The notes under the pieces: generated by a model
What the model was told of the DNA's origin: nothing
Databases searched by the model: none
The model's input: the letters and a program-made list of their open reading frames with translations, nothing else
In this document: positions 7,807 through 16,709 of the stretch, one piece after another
Numbering within the stretch: the first letter of the stretch is position 1
Layout of the letters: each line of letters starts with the position of its first letter
Assembly (NCBI RefSeq): GCF_000745015.1
Contig: NZ_JQNA01000002.1
Location: 1-64,000, forward strand
Reading direction: 5' to 3'
DNA length: 64,000 nucleotides
DNA from: Burkholderia sp. 9120
GTDB lineage: Bacteria > Pseudomonadota > Gammaproteobacteria > Burkholderiales > Burkholderiaceae
Position numbers and translations under genes: made by a program

Positions 7807-9519
7807 TCACCCCCAAACAATCGACCCCGCCTCCGGACACGTCCACGACGACTGCAAGCGCTCGCGAATCTCCGCCAGCGACTGCCTCACCAGCAATTCG
7901 CCATTCCGGAACACGGGCACCAGCGCACCGCCTTCAGCCTGCTCGACCGTCTGCTGTTCGTACAGCACGAAGTGATCGCCTTCCTTCTCGACACGCGGCA
8001 GCCCCTTCGCGGACTTCTTGGTGCCGTCGTCGGTGGCCGGGTCTTTATAGATGTCGACCGCTTCGCCATCCACCTCGGCATAGATCGCCTTGAGCGCATA
8101 GCCGAAGGTGTCGCGCGAGTTCATCCCATACACGTAGCTGCCGATGCCCAGCACCACGTTGCACGAAGCGAACCCCTTGGCCGCCATGCGCAACATGATG
8201 TCGCGCGCGCGCGTCAGCGTGATCGAGTCGCCGTAGATCAACCCGACGTGCGAATCCAGCACCTTGTAGCCTTTCTCGGTGGTGGTGCCGCCGTAGATAT
8301 TCCACAGGCACTCCACCGCGCCGGTGCGCTCCGCTTCGCTGATCGTCTCGCCGCTTTCCTTGACCGTGTAGCGGCCCGTTTCAGTAACGGCGGGCTTACC
8401 GTCGCTGTCCAGCACGAGTTCGTCGTCGGTATAGCCCGTGAGGATCTTCACCGGATCGCCGGAGTCGGGGCGGAACACCACCTTGGCGTTGCCCAACGCG
8501 TCCGGCCGACGGGCGAGAATATCCGCTTTCAGTTCTTTGGCGATCACCGTCATCACGTTCCAGAAGTCGAACGTATCGCTGACGAGCGAGACCATTCCTT
8601 GCGGGTAGCCTTCGGTGACGAACTCGCGGATCACTTCCAGTTCGGCCTTGCGGCGCAGCGCCTTCGGGTCGAGCATGGCTTGCGCCGGATCGCGTTCGAG
8701 GCGTTGCTGCGTCAGCAGAATGCGCAGCGCCATCACGCTGTGTTCCGACGCTGGAATCGAACCGCCGACGAGCTCACGCTCCGCATTCGCGCCGTAGTGG
8801 TCCTCGAGATAATCGATCGCGGGGATCGTGTCCGTGCCGGTGAACGACAACAGGTGACCCGCGCCGCAACGCATGGCGTCGTGCACGCCGCTCATGCCGC
8901 GCATCGAAAAATCGTGACCTTGCCAGTTCACGAAGTCGAGCGGCGCGCCGGTCAGGTTCGCGAAGTAGGTCAGCAGCTTGCGGAATTCGAACGCGATGGT
9001 GGCGACCGTGGACGGCTTCCACGATTCGCAGCTCACCACCGTTTCAAAGTAGGTGGACACCCACGGAAAATCCGGGTGCGTGTTAGTGAAAATCACCGGC
9101 GGCACCTTGATGTCGACCCGCGAGCCTTCCGGCAGCGAGCGGATTTCAAGCGGCAGGTGGCCGAGATCGTGCAGCGCTTCGAGGCTCGCCACCGGCACGG
9201 CGTCCGGTCCCAACGCGGTATCCATGCGCCGCTTGTACTTGCGCACGGCCTGCGCCTTCGGCTTCTGGAAGAACTCGGCGCCGAACAGGTCGATCAGGAA
9301 TTCCTGAATGAAGCCTTGCAGGCCGAACCACACCACCTTGTCATCGAACAGTTCGCGCAGCACCGGCGCGTACTTCGCGGAACGGGGCGTGAAGTTCGCG
9401 ACGAGTTTGGTGGTCGCTTTCGGGTACATGGACGGGTGGCCGGTCTTGTAGAAATCGGCGAGATTGAACGGAACGAGCTGGTTCTTTTCGAGGACTTCCG
9501 TGCGGTCGGGGGCGTTCAT
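7807..9519 (-). CDS. nadV: Nicotinamide phosphoribosyltransferase (NadV-type)
   Basis: 570 aa. Condenses nicotinamide with PRPP to NMN for NAD salvage. Family hallmarks are NLADFYKTGHPSMYP near the N-terminus, NWQGHDFSMRGMSG, PASEHSVMAL with the active-site region, and KVVFRPDSGDPVKIL. ATG at 9519 has AGGAG six bases upstream; the in-frame ATG two codons earlier (9525) would sit directly on that element, so 9519 is the start. Longer than animal NAMPT (about 490 aa). Downstream of prs in one operon, so the enzyme and its co-substrate supplier are co-expressed; NrtR is divergent and the likely repressor. Confidence 0.93.
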   Translation of the reverse strand: MNAPDRTEVLEKNQLVPFNLADFYKTGHPSMYPKATTKLVANFTPRSAKYAPVLRELFDDKVVWFGLQGFIQEFLIDLFGAEFFQKPKAQAVRKYKRRMDTALGPDAVPVASLEALHDLGHLPLEIRSLPEGSRVDIKVPPVIFTNTHPDFPWVSTYFETVVSCESWKPSTVATIAFEFRKLLTYFANLTGAPLDFVNWQGHDFSMRGMSGVHDAMRCGAGHLLSFTGTDTIPAIDYLEDHYGANAERELVGGSIPASEHSVMALRILLTQQRLERDPAQAMLDPKALRRKAELEVIREFVTEGYPQGMVSLVSDTFDFWNVMTVIAKELKADILARRPDALGNAKVVFRPDSGDPVKILTGYTDDELVLDSDGKPAVTETGRYTVKESGETISEAERTGAVECLWNIYGGTTTEKGYKVLDSHVGLIYGDSITLTRARDIMLRMAAKGFASCNVVLGIGSYVYGMNSRDTFGYALKAIYAEVDGEAVDIYKDPATDDGTKKSAKGLPRVEKEGDHFVLYEQQTVEQAEGGALVPVFRNGELLVRQSLAEIRERLQSSWTCPEAGSIVWG

Positions 9520-9572
9520 CAACATCTCCTGGCGAGTTCGGATTCAGACGATAGGTTCGGATTCGGTTCAGT

Positions 9573-10391
9573 TCAAACCAGCTGGCAGCGTGTGTCGCTC
9601 GTCCAGTTGTTGCGCGTGAAAACCGTCTGGTAGTGTTCGAGCAGCGGCGCGAGGCCCTTGCTGAAAATGCCGTGCGTGACATACAGGTAAAGCGGCTGGC
9701 TCTGGCGCTGTTCGGCCTGACGGGTACGCAATGCCCCGGCGAGTTCGGTGAAGGTGCGGCCACCGTCGCAGATATCGTCCACCACCAGCAGCGGCGCGTC
9801 GGGCAAATCGCCCACCACCTGAGTACCGGTGATCTTGCCGGTCTGCGTGTTGCGCACTTTCTCGGCGAACACCACGTCGAGTTCCAGCGCGTGCGCCAGA
9901 TGCATGACGCGCTTGCGGGCGCCGGCGTCCGGCGCGACCAGCGCAGCGCGGCCCAGGCCGAGGCTTGTGAGCGCACGGCGCAACGACGGCAACGGATCGG
10001 CAATCACCACGCGGTCGAGCAGGGCGGTCACGACGTCGCTATGCGGGTCCTGCACTTCGACCTGCGCATACTGCTGCGTGTTGATCAGGTCGCAGAAGAC
10101 GCGCGCGCTGAGCGCTTCGCCCGCATTCGCCACGCGGTCCTGGCGGGCATACGGCACATACGGCAGGGACAACAGGATCGGCGTGCCAGGATAGCCGCGG
10201 CGCAGCGCGTCGGTCACGAGCAGCAGCGTCATGACCGCCTCGGCGTGGGGCAGATGCGCCTGAATGCGCAGCGTGTGCGCGGGCTTGCCCAGTTCGACGG
10301 TGACGTTGACCTCGCCGCCGGGGAACACCAGCTTGCGGAGTTCCAGCGGCACTTCACCCCGATCGCTCGATACGGCAAAAACCTGAATCAT
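9573..10391 (-). CDS. prs: Ribose-phosphate pyrophosphokinase paralogue in NAD-salvage operon
   Basis: 272 aa. Makes PRPP from ribose-5-phosphate and ATP. Signature segments include YVPYARQDR, the metal-binding VQDPHSDV, and the PRPP loop VVDDICDGGRTF. About 40 residues shorter than the housekeeping Prs (about 315 aa), which marks it as the NadV-associated paralogue. A strong GGAGGAT Shine-Dalgarno sits seven bases before the ATG. First gene of the prs-nadV operon, 134 bp from the divergent nrtR. Confidence 0.92.
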   Translation of the reverse strand: MIQVFAVSSDRGEVPLELRKLVFPGGEVNVTVELGKPAHTLRIQAHLPHAEAVMTLLLVTDALRRGYPGTPILLSLPYVPYARQDRVANAGEALSARVFCDLINTQQYAQVEVQDPHSDVVTALLDRVVIADPLPSLRRALTSLGLGRAALVAPDAGARKRVMHLAHALELDVVFAEKVRNTQTGKITGTQVVGDLPDAPLLVVDDICDGGRTFTELAGALRTRQAEQRQSQPLYLYVTHGIFSKGLAPLLEHYQTVFTRNNWTSDTRCQLV

Positions 10392-10454
10392 TTGTTATCC
10401 TCCGTCCTGCTTCGTCGGAATATCCGACTAACCGGTTGCCAGTATAAGATGACT

Positions 10455-10473
10455 TAGTTGAGAATTGCAACTA
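10455..10473. promoter_or_regulatory. Candidate NrtR operator (inverted repeat)
   Basis: TAGTTG-N7-CAACTA is a perfect 6-bp inverted repeat, and the flanks are AT-rich. It lies in the 134-bp region between divergent prs and nrtR, where an NrtR dimer would be expected to bind. The symmetry is directly visible; the assignment to NrtR is inference. Confidence 0.45.
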
Positions 10474-10525
10474 TGTAGGTGAAAATACTCGTGACGCATA
10501 TTCGGCCCAGGCATAGGAGTGATCC

Positions 10526-11224
10526 ATGAAACAGAGCTACACCACGCCGGACGTGAGCGTTGACATTGTGTTGCTGACGCTGGACGAGGGCCTGCTGAAG
10601 GTGGCCTTGCACCAGCGCGATCGAGCGCCCGCGAAGCATAGCCTGGCGTTACCCGGTGGTTATGTCCACGTGGGCGAAGACGCGTCGCTGGAAGCGACGG
10701 CGAAGCGCGTGCTAGGGGAGAAGACCGGCTTCGCACCGCGCTATCTCGAGCAACTGCGCACGTTCGGCGGCCCGGCGCGCGATCCGCGCGGCTGGTCGGT
10801 TGCCGTGTCGCACGTCGCGCTGATCCCGCATGCGGAATTGAGCGAGGCCGGTGCGGGCGTGTTTCAGTTCTACGATGTGGACGACCTGCCCGAACTGGCA
10901 TTCGATCATGCCGAGCAAGTGGAGGAAGCGGTGCAGCGGGTGCGCAACAAGGCGAGCTATTCGACGTTGCCGTGCTGGCTGCTGCCGGAGTTGTTCACGC
11001 TGACACAACTGCAGTCGATCTACGAACAGATTTTTGGCGAGACGGTGTCGCGCGGCACGTTCCGCTCGCGACTGGGGATCAAGGTGGCGGATCTGCAACC
11101 CGGCGACGCGGCGGACGAGGCCGATATCCTGATCGCCACCGACGAGTTTCAGGGCGGCAATCAGCGGCCCGCGCGGTTGTTCAGGGTGAATCGGTTGAGT
11201 CTGTTCAGGCGGGCGTTCTGGTAG
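10526..11224 (+). CDS. nrtR: NrtR-type Nudix-related transcriptional regulator of NAD metabolism
   Basis: 232 aa. N-terminal Nudix-like domain (residues about 7-150; VDIVLLTLDEGLLKVAL, LPGGYVHVGEDASLEATAKRVL) in which the catalytic Nudix box is degenerate (KRVLGEKTGF instead of REL..E..). A C-terminal winged-helix follows (residues about 155-232; FTLTQLQSIYEQIF, SRGTFRSRLG). This is the NrtR layout, in which ADP-ribose relieves repression of NAD genes. It is divergent from prs-nadV, which it probably controls. Confidence 0.9.
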   Translation: MKQSYTTPDVSVDIVLLTLDEGLLKVALHQRDRAPAKHSLALPGGYVHVGEDASLEATAKRVLGEKTGFAPRYLEQLRTFGGPARDPRGWSVAVSHVALIPHAELSEAGAGVFQFYDVDDLPELAFDHAEQVEEAVQRVRNKASYSTLPCWLLPELFTLTQLQSIYEQIFGETVSRGTFRSRLGIKVADLQPGDAADEADILIATDEFQGGNQRPARLFRVNRLSLFRRAFW

Positions 11225-11326
11225 GGCGGGAGGCGTGACATGCAGCGGCAAGCGGCGGCTGCAGTGCGGCGCGCGCGCCATCGCACCGCACACGCCGCTC
11301 ATGCCACACCACAAGCACCACCCACT

Positions 11327-11410
11327 TCAAAACAACGTCCGCATCCCCACCCGCACCGCCGTCGACGAACTGCCGGTGCCCACATACATCCCATTGGTAA
11401 ACACCGGCGC
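11327..11410 (-). pseudogene. 3' remnant of an outer-membrane porin gene
   Basis: Minus-strand reading gives APVFTNGMYVGTGSSSTAV then RVGMRTLF and a stop. This is the terminal beta-strand with the C-terminal Phe typical of Burkholderia general porins. Upstream the frame loses porin character, so only about 27 codons of the tail survive. It lies between nrtR and a LysR fragment. Confidence 0.5.
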
Positions 11411-11485
11411 CGCCCCCCGCCGAGGAACACTGGCGCGGCGCCCCCAACGTGCGCAGATAGGTCGTGGCAGCACGCCGCCGCCGAA

Positions 11486-11785
11486 CTGATGTTCACGCCA
11501 CTGACGGAAGAGCCATTACTGGTGGTGATGCATGCGGGGCATCGGCTGGCGAAGGCGGCCTCGCTCAAGCTGAAGTATCTGCGCGGCGAGCCGTTTATCG
11601 CCTATCCGCGCCAGGCGGGCGTAACGATTTCGCAGTGGATGCTCGCGCTATGCGCGAAACGCGGCTTCGACCCGGAGGTCGCGCAGGAGGCACAACAGGT
11701 TTCCACATTGATCGGGCTGACCGCGCCTGGGCTGGCTATCGCACTGGTGCCGGCTACATTGCAAAGCATCATGCTGTCCGGCTGG
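11486..11785 (+). pseudogene. LysR substrate-binding-domain fragment
   Basis: About 100 residues of a LysR effector domain: PLTEEPLLVVMHAGHRLA, GEPFIAYPRQAG, VAQEAQQVSTLIGLTAPGL and ALVPATLQSI in family order. The HTH half is absent: upstream sequence in frame is His/Arg-rich non-protein. Past 11785 the frame turns to low-complexity Arg-rich sequence; a plausible continuation (VRLAKRCAEG) is one frame over and soon stops. A relic of a larger regulator gene. Confidence 0.7.
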
Positions 11786-12406
11786 CGAAACGCTGCGCGG
11801 AAGGCGCGGCTGCGGCGCGCTGACGGGAATCCGCACCGGGCGAACGGCTTTGGAATGGTTTATGTCGATAAATATCGCGGCATATCCTGGAAATATAAGG
11901 CGAGTCTGCGTGCGCGTTGTTTTACTCGCTTCGTTTCCTGAGAATAAATCGGCGCGCCTTATATCATTCGCGATACCAGGTCGACCCCTATCAGAAATCT
12001 CAGGCGTACAGCGAGATGATCCGCGAGTAGACTAGCCAGCGAATCAACCCGCAGCACGATCAATGGGCATACAGCTCGCCGCAAAATAAGGGCGACATCT
12101 CCCATGCACTATAGCTGTGCGTGAATATCCGATTCTCCATTAATACAGTCCGATCCGGTTACAGGCGCGCGCGGTTAATTTGACGTGTGCGAATAGCCGG
12201 GGTGCTGAATTCTAAAAAATCTGCGAAATGCATAATCTCGCGATTATTTTGACTGATAGAGAAAATGTTAAAGCCGGATGACAGCGGCGATTTATCCGGC
12301 GCGCGGTAACGACTCGACTATCACCGGCCTGGTATCAGAGCGCATATTTTCCGATGCGGACTCCGCCATGCCGTCCATTTAAATCTGATCGACGGAGCGG
12401 CGCACG
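11786..12406. other. Non-coding stretch downstream of LysR remnant
   Basis: About 620 bp with no supportable gene. Its composition is more AT-rich than the surroundings (for example 12170-12270). A weak stem GCCGGAT/ATCCGGC (12273-12279 and 12294-12300) is the only structure noted. It presumably contains the promoter of the acyl-CoA dehydrogenase gene. Confidence 0.4.
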
Positions 12407-13564
12407 ATGTTTCACGACTGGACCCCCGAACAACTGACACTGCGCGAGCGTTTCGCCGCGGTTGGCGAGCAGCTTGCGAAAGCGCGCGACCAGCAGCCGG
12501 AAGGTTTCGATTACGCCGGGTGGAACCGCTTGCGCGACGAGCAGCTCTGGCATCTCGTGGTCCCCAGAGACTACGGCGGCCATGGCGAAGACTGGTGGGG
12601 TTTCACCGCCGCGCTCGACGGGCTGTCGTCGACGATCCGTACGCCGGAACTGCTGTTGTCGGTGATCGCCCAGGCCGGCATGGTGCGCGCGATGGTGCGG
12701 CACGGCAGCCCGTTTCAGAAGGAGCGTTATCTGGCCGCCATCATGCGCGGCAAGGTCAGCGCGACCGGCATTGCGGAGCCGTCCACCGGCACCGACGTGC
12801 GCAGCATCGAAACCACGCTGTCGGAGTCGCCGGACGGCTACCGCCTCAACGGCAGCAAATACAACATCGCGCATGCGCCGATCATGGACTTCATCCTCGT
12901 GGTGAGCCGTCTGGAGCGGCGCGAGTCGAGCAACATCGCGCTGGTGCTGCTCGACCGCGATACGCCGGGCCTCGTGATCGGCGCGCAGGACGACAAGCTC
13001 GGCAACCGCAATCTGCCCACCGGCGAACTGCGCTTCGACGACATCCACGTCGACGCGTCGCAGATACTCGGCCAGGCGGGGCGCGGCCTCGGCCACCTGA
13101 TCGACATCATCTCGCTCGGCCGCCTTTACTACGGGCTGGTGGCGGCGAACCTGCCGCTGCCGTTCGTCGACGAAGCGATGCACTACGCGGCGCAGCGCAC
13201 CAGCTTTAAAAGCACGATCGACTCGCATCAATATATCCAGAAGCGTCTAGTCGACATGAAGATCGGCATGGAGCGCAGCCGCTGGGCCGCTTACGGCGCG
13301 CTGGGCCGTTTGCTGAACGCGCATCCCGAGGCACTGCTGGCGTGTTCGGTGGCCAAGCTGGTCGGCGCCAGCGATCTGATCGACAACGCCACGAGCCTCG
13401 TCAAGTTGTACGGCAGCATCGGCTATCACAACGGCGGCATCGCCACGTTGCTGAAGGACGCGATGGGGTTTGCGAGCGTCGGCGGCACCGAAGAGATGCA
13501 CCGCAAGAATATTTTCAACCAGATGCAGCGGCTCGCCGGCAGCGCATCGTCCTCGCAAGGCTGA
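12407..13564 (+). CDS. Acyl-CoA dehydrogenase family protein
   Basis: 385 aa, the normal length. FAD-dependent alpha,beta-desaturation of an acyl thioester. The middle domain has ATGIAEPSTGTDVRSIETT, the flavin-binding pattern, and the C-terminal helical domain has LVKLYGSIGYHNGG and ASVGGTEEMHRKNIF, the end motif of the family. First gene of a run with DAHP synthase and prephenate dehydratase (80-bp gap), so its substrate may be an aromatic or pathway-specific thioester rather than a fatty acid; that is inference. Confidence 0.88.
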   Translation: MFHDWTPEQLTLRERFAAVGEQLAKARDQQPEGFDYAGWNRLRDEQLWHLVVPRDYGGHGEDWWGFTAALDGLSSTIRTPELLLSVIAQAGMVRAMVRHGSPFQKERYLAAIMRGKVSATGIAEPSTGTDVRSIETTLSESPDGYRLNGSKYNIAHAPIMDFILVVSRLERRESSNIALVLLDRDTPGLVIGAQDDKLGNRNLPTGELRFDDIHVDASQILGQAGRGLGHLIDIISLGRLYYGLVAANLPLPFVDEAMHYAAQRTSFKSTIDSHQYIQKRLVDMKIGMERSRWAAYGALGRLLNAHPEALLACSVAKLVGASDLIDNATSLVKLYGSIGYHNGGIATLLKDAMGFASVGGTEEMHRKNIFNQMQRLAGSASSSQG

Positions 13565-13644
13565 GCGGTTCGGCCGCGTGGTTTCTCTCGGGCGTGACAC
13601 GCTCATGGGGTCTGTCTATGTTGAGTTGGGATATCGGAAGAGGC

Positions 13645-14742
13645 ATGAGCGCGACGACGCCGGTGATCGGGCCGGCGGAATTGAGGCAACAGTTGCCGTG
13701 CGACGTCGAAAGCCTGCACACCGTCATGCAAACGCGCCGCGCGATTTCCGAGGTCCTGCAGGGACTCAGCGGCAGGCTGATCGTGATCGTCGGCCCCTGT
13801 TCGATTCACGACCCGGTCGCCGCGCTCGAATACGCCGCGCGTTTGTCGAAGCAGCGGCATGTGTGGCAGGACGAGCTCGAGATCGTGATGCGCGTGTACT
13901 TTGAAAAGCCGCGCACCACGGTCGGCTGGAAAGGCCTGATCAACGATCCGCATCTGGACGGCAGCTACGCGATCGACGCCGGCATCCGGCTCGCCCGGCA
14001 ATTGATGCTCGACATTACGCGGGCCGGCGTGCCGGTCGCGACCGAGTTCCTCGACGTGACCACGCCGCACTACCTGGCCGATCTGGTGAGCTGGGGCGCG
14101 ATCGGCGCGCGCACCACGGAGTCGCAGATTCATCGCGAGCTGGCCTCGGGCTTGCCGTGTCCGATCGGGTTCAAGAACGGCACGGACGGCAACGTCAAGA
14201 TCGCGATCGACGCGATTCACGCCGCCGGCCATGCGCATCATTTTCTCGGCGTGACGGAGAGCGGCCGGTTCGCGAAGGTCGCGACCAGCGGCAATCAGGA
14301 CTGTCACCTCGTGCTGCGCGGCGGCAAGCAGCCCAATTACGACGCGCAGAGCGTCGCCGAAGCCTGCGCGTCGCTCGCGGCGGGCGGGCTGCCGGGGCGG
14401 GTTGTCATCGACGCGAGTCACGGCAACAGTTGCAAGCAGCACGACAAACAATTGTGCGTGTGCGATTCGTTGTGCGAGCAGATTGCCGGCGGCGGCGAGC
14501 GGATTGCCGGCGTGATGATCGAATCGAATCTGTTGCCCGGCCGCCAGGACGTGGTGGCCGACGTGCCGCTCGCCTACGGTCAGAGCATTACCGACGCGTG
14601 TATCGGCTGGGACGCGACCGAAGCATTGCTGGGCAAACTCGCCGACGCCGTGCGGCAGCGCCGTCAGCGGCATGCGGCGACGCCGATGCGCGAAAGCTTG
14701 CCGTCGTTGCCGTCGTTGTCGTCCTTGCAGTCGGCGGCATGA
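13645..14742 (+). CDS. 3-deoxy-7-phosphoheptulonate synthase (DAHP synthase, class I AroF/G/H type)
   Basis: 365 aa from ATG 13645, with GGAAG five bases upstream; ATG 13618 is an in-frame alternative. Joins PEP and erythrose-4-phosphate, the first step of the shikimate pathway. Diagnostic stretches are VGPCSIHDP, VYFEKPRTTVGWKGLINDP, GARTTESQIHRELASGL, GFKNGTDG and DASHGNS. The C-terminus ends in a small repeat (SLPSLPSLSSLQSAA) encoded by near-identical 9-mers. The stop overlaps the start of the prephenate dehydratase gene (ATGA), so expression is coupled. Feedback specificity cannot be read with confidence. Confidence 0.93.
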   Translation: MSATTPVIGPAELRQQLPCDVESLHTVMQTRRAISEVLQGLSGRLIVIVGPCSIHDPVAALEYAARLSKQRHVWQDELEIVMRVYFEKPRTTVGWKGLINDPHLDGSYAIDAGIRLARQLMLDITRAGVPVATEFLDVTTPHYLADLVSWGAIGARTTESQIHRELASGLPCPIGFKNGTDGNVKIAIDAIHAAGHAHHFLGVTESGRFAKVATSGNQDCHLVLRGGKQPNYDAQSVAEACASLAAGGLPGRVVIDASHGNSCKQHDKQLCVCDSLCEQIAGGGERIAGVMIESNLLPGRQDVVADVPLAYGQSITDACIGWDATEALLGKLADAVRQRRQRHAATPMRESLPSLPSLSSLQSAA

Positions 14743-15704
14743 TGGCGACGCCGAATGCACCGATCGCGCCTATTGCGGCTATGGCGGCTATGGCGCCGAA
14801 GGTTGCCGCGCCGCAGGCCGCGCAACACGCCGCGCGCCTGCTCGAACTCGCGCCGGCTTGCGGCGAAATCGAGCGTAATGCGATCGCCTTTCTCGGGCCA
14901 TGCGGCACCTATACCGAAGACGCGATGCGGCTGTGCTTCGGCGAGACGCATGACGCGATGTCCTGCACCAACGTCGACGCCGTGTTCGATGCGGTCGCGC
15001 ACGGCGGCGCGAGTCACGGCGTCGTGCCGGTCGAGAACTCGACGGAAGGCATCGTCGCGCGCACGCTGGATCTGCTGCTGAAAAACCGGCTGACCGTGAG
15101 CGGCGAGGTCGTGCTGCCGGTGCGGCATATGCTGATGACGGCGCATGGCGCGCTCGACGGCATTACCTGTGTGACGGCGCACGAACAGGCGCTCGCGCAG
15201 TGCCGGCGCTGGCTCGACGCGCATCTGCCGGACGTGCCCCGACAGGCGGTGGCGAGCAATGCGCAGGCGGCGCAGCTTGCCGCGCGTTCGGCGGGTCACG
15301 CGGCGATCGGCAGCCAGCGGGCGGCGCATCACTACGGCTTGCGGATCGTCGCATCGGCGATTCAGGACGAGCATTTCAACAGCACGCGTTTCTACGTGAT
15401 CGGCCGCGACGAACCGCCGCCCACCGGCGACGATCGCACGCTGTTGTGTGTCGAACTCGAGAACAGCAGCGGGGCGCTGCAGCGCGTGCTCGCGCCGCTG
15501 GCCGAGCATCGGATTCCGGTGACGCGGCTCGACGCACGGCCGCTTCGAAGCGAGTTGTGGGCATACCGGTTCTTCGTCGAGTTGCCCAGGCATCGGCATG
15601 ACGTGCAGATGGCCCACGCGCTCGCGCAGATGAAACGGCATGCTCGTGCGCTGGTTTTGCTGGGTTCGTTTCCGGCGGCGCCGGGTGGTGGTGCGGTGTT
15701 GTGA
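14739..15704 (+). CDS. Monofunctional prephenate dehydratase with ACT domain
   Basis: 321 aa. Converts prephenate to phenylpyruvate. PDT domain residues about 50-230 (AFLGPCGTYTEDAM, VPVENSTEGIV, FNSTRFYVIG with the catalytic Thr-Arg-Phe triad); ACT domain about 235-310 (LCVELENSSGALQRVLAPLAEHRI, RLDARPL). There is no chorismate mutase domain at the N-terminus, unlike the bifunctional PheA typical of this group. In its place is an Ala/Pro/Met-rich micro-repeat (APIAPIAAMAAMAP). ATG at 14739 (or 14742) overlaps the DAHP synthase stop. Confidence 0.9.
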   Translation: MMATPNAPIAPIAAMAAMAPKVAAPQAAQHAARLLELAPACGEIERNAIAFLGPCGTYTEDAMRLCFGETHDAMSCTNVDAVFDAVAHGGASHGVVPVENSTEGIVARTLDLLLKNRLTVSGEVVLPVRHMLMTAHGALDGITCVTAHEQALAQCRRWLDAHLPDVPRQAVASNAQAAQLAARSAGHAAIGSQRAAHHYGLRIVASAIQDEHFNSTRFYVIGRDEPPPTGDDRTLLCVELENSSGALQRVLAPLAEHRIPVTRLDARPLRSELWAYRFFVELPRHRHDVQMAHALAQMKRHARALVLLGSFPAAPGGGAVL

Positions 15705-15775
15705 CGGTTAGGCTGCGCGGGCCGAGCGGGATCCGGTGAATGCGGTGGCTAAGGTACGCGACTAAGGTCCGTGGC

Positions 15776-16537
15776 TCAGGCCCGCAACTCCGGCATCGAC
15801 TCCGCGAAGTCACACGAAAGGCGATCTTTGCCACGCCCCAGGTTTTTCCGGTGTACCTGAATGCGTCCGACTGGCGCCGTCGACGCGATATGCGTCCCGC
15901 CGCAAGCAATCACCTGACCTTCGCACGCCCAATACCGCGCGTCCCGATACAACGGATGCTGATACGTGACGACCTCACTGCCGCGCAGCACGTACGCGTT
16001 GGCGATCCGTTCGATTTCCTGAAGCTCGTCGGCCGTGAAGCGGGTTTCCACGCTGAAATCGAAGCGCGCGGCGTCGACCTTGATATGACAACCGAACAGA
16101 CCCGGCATGGCATCGGGTCGAACCTCGTTAACGCCCAGATACAACAGGTGCGACGCCGTGTGACTGAGCGAGAGCTGTGCGCGTCGCAGCGGGTCGATAC
16201 GCACGGTGGCTTCCGCGCCGATCTCCAGTTCGCCGAGCAACGCGAGATCGTCCGGATGAATCACGTGCTCGATAATGCCGTCCACGAGGATGCTCGGGAA
16301 ATCGGGAATGCGTGCGAAATTGCCGTACATTTTTCTCGCATCGACGAAACGCAACGCGCGCCCATCCTCAAGAATAATCGCGCCATGATCGGCTTCCTGG
16401 CCGCCGCCTTCCGGATAGGCGACCGTCGTATCGAGTTCGATACTGTTTGCGTTGACCTTGACGATCCTGGCCGCGCACGCCGATAAGGCGGCGTTCTCGT
16501 AATAGAGTTTGCGCGTTTTCCGGTTTAGTGAAAACAT
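15776..16537 (-). CDS. AlaX-type alanyl-tRNA editing hydrolase
   Basis: 253 aa. A free-standing homologue of the AlaRS editing domain that deacylates Ser/Gly-tRNA(Ala). The Zn ligands are visible: SHTASH (HxxxH) near residue 134 and CGGTH (CxxxH) near residue 222. The N-terminal part has VAYPEGGGQEADHGAI, which corresponds to the AlaRS PxGGGQ.xD.G motif. Long enough for AlaX-M/L. Runs convergently with the upstream dehydratase gene. Confidence 0.92.
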   Translation of the reverse strand: MFSLNRKTRKLYYENAALSACAARIVKVNANSIELDTTVAYPEGGGQEADHGAIILEDGRALRFVDARKMYGNFARIPDFPSILVDGIIEHVIHPDDLALLGELEIGAEATVRIDPLRRAQLSLSHTASHLLYLGVNEVRPDAMPGLFGCHIKVDAARFDFSVETRFTADELQEIERIANAYVLRGSEVVTYQHPLYRDARYWACEGQVIACGGTHIASTAPVGRIQVHRKNLGRGKDRLSCDFAESMPELRA

Positions 16538-16709
16538 GATGTCCGATAGGCCCAGAAAGAGAACGGTCGCTTGACTGCATTACGGGCGATGATAGTGAAT
16601 CGCGGCGTCTGCGTTGTCAGAAAACTGACCCAAAGAACAAGTCGGCGCATCTCGCGGGCACGTCGAACAACCAGTGGTTTCCGCAATCGCTCAACCCGCA
16701 TGAGGGACG

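Noticed and set aside
11240..11941. Whole 233-codon ORF as an intact LysR gene
   Set aside because: Only about 100 codons resemble LysR; both ends are low-complexity and the HTH is missing, so it is a remnant.
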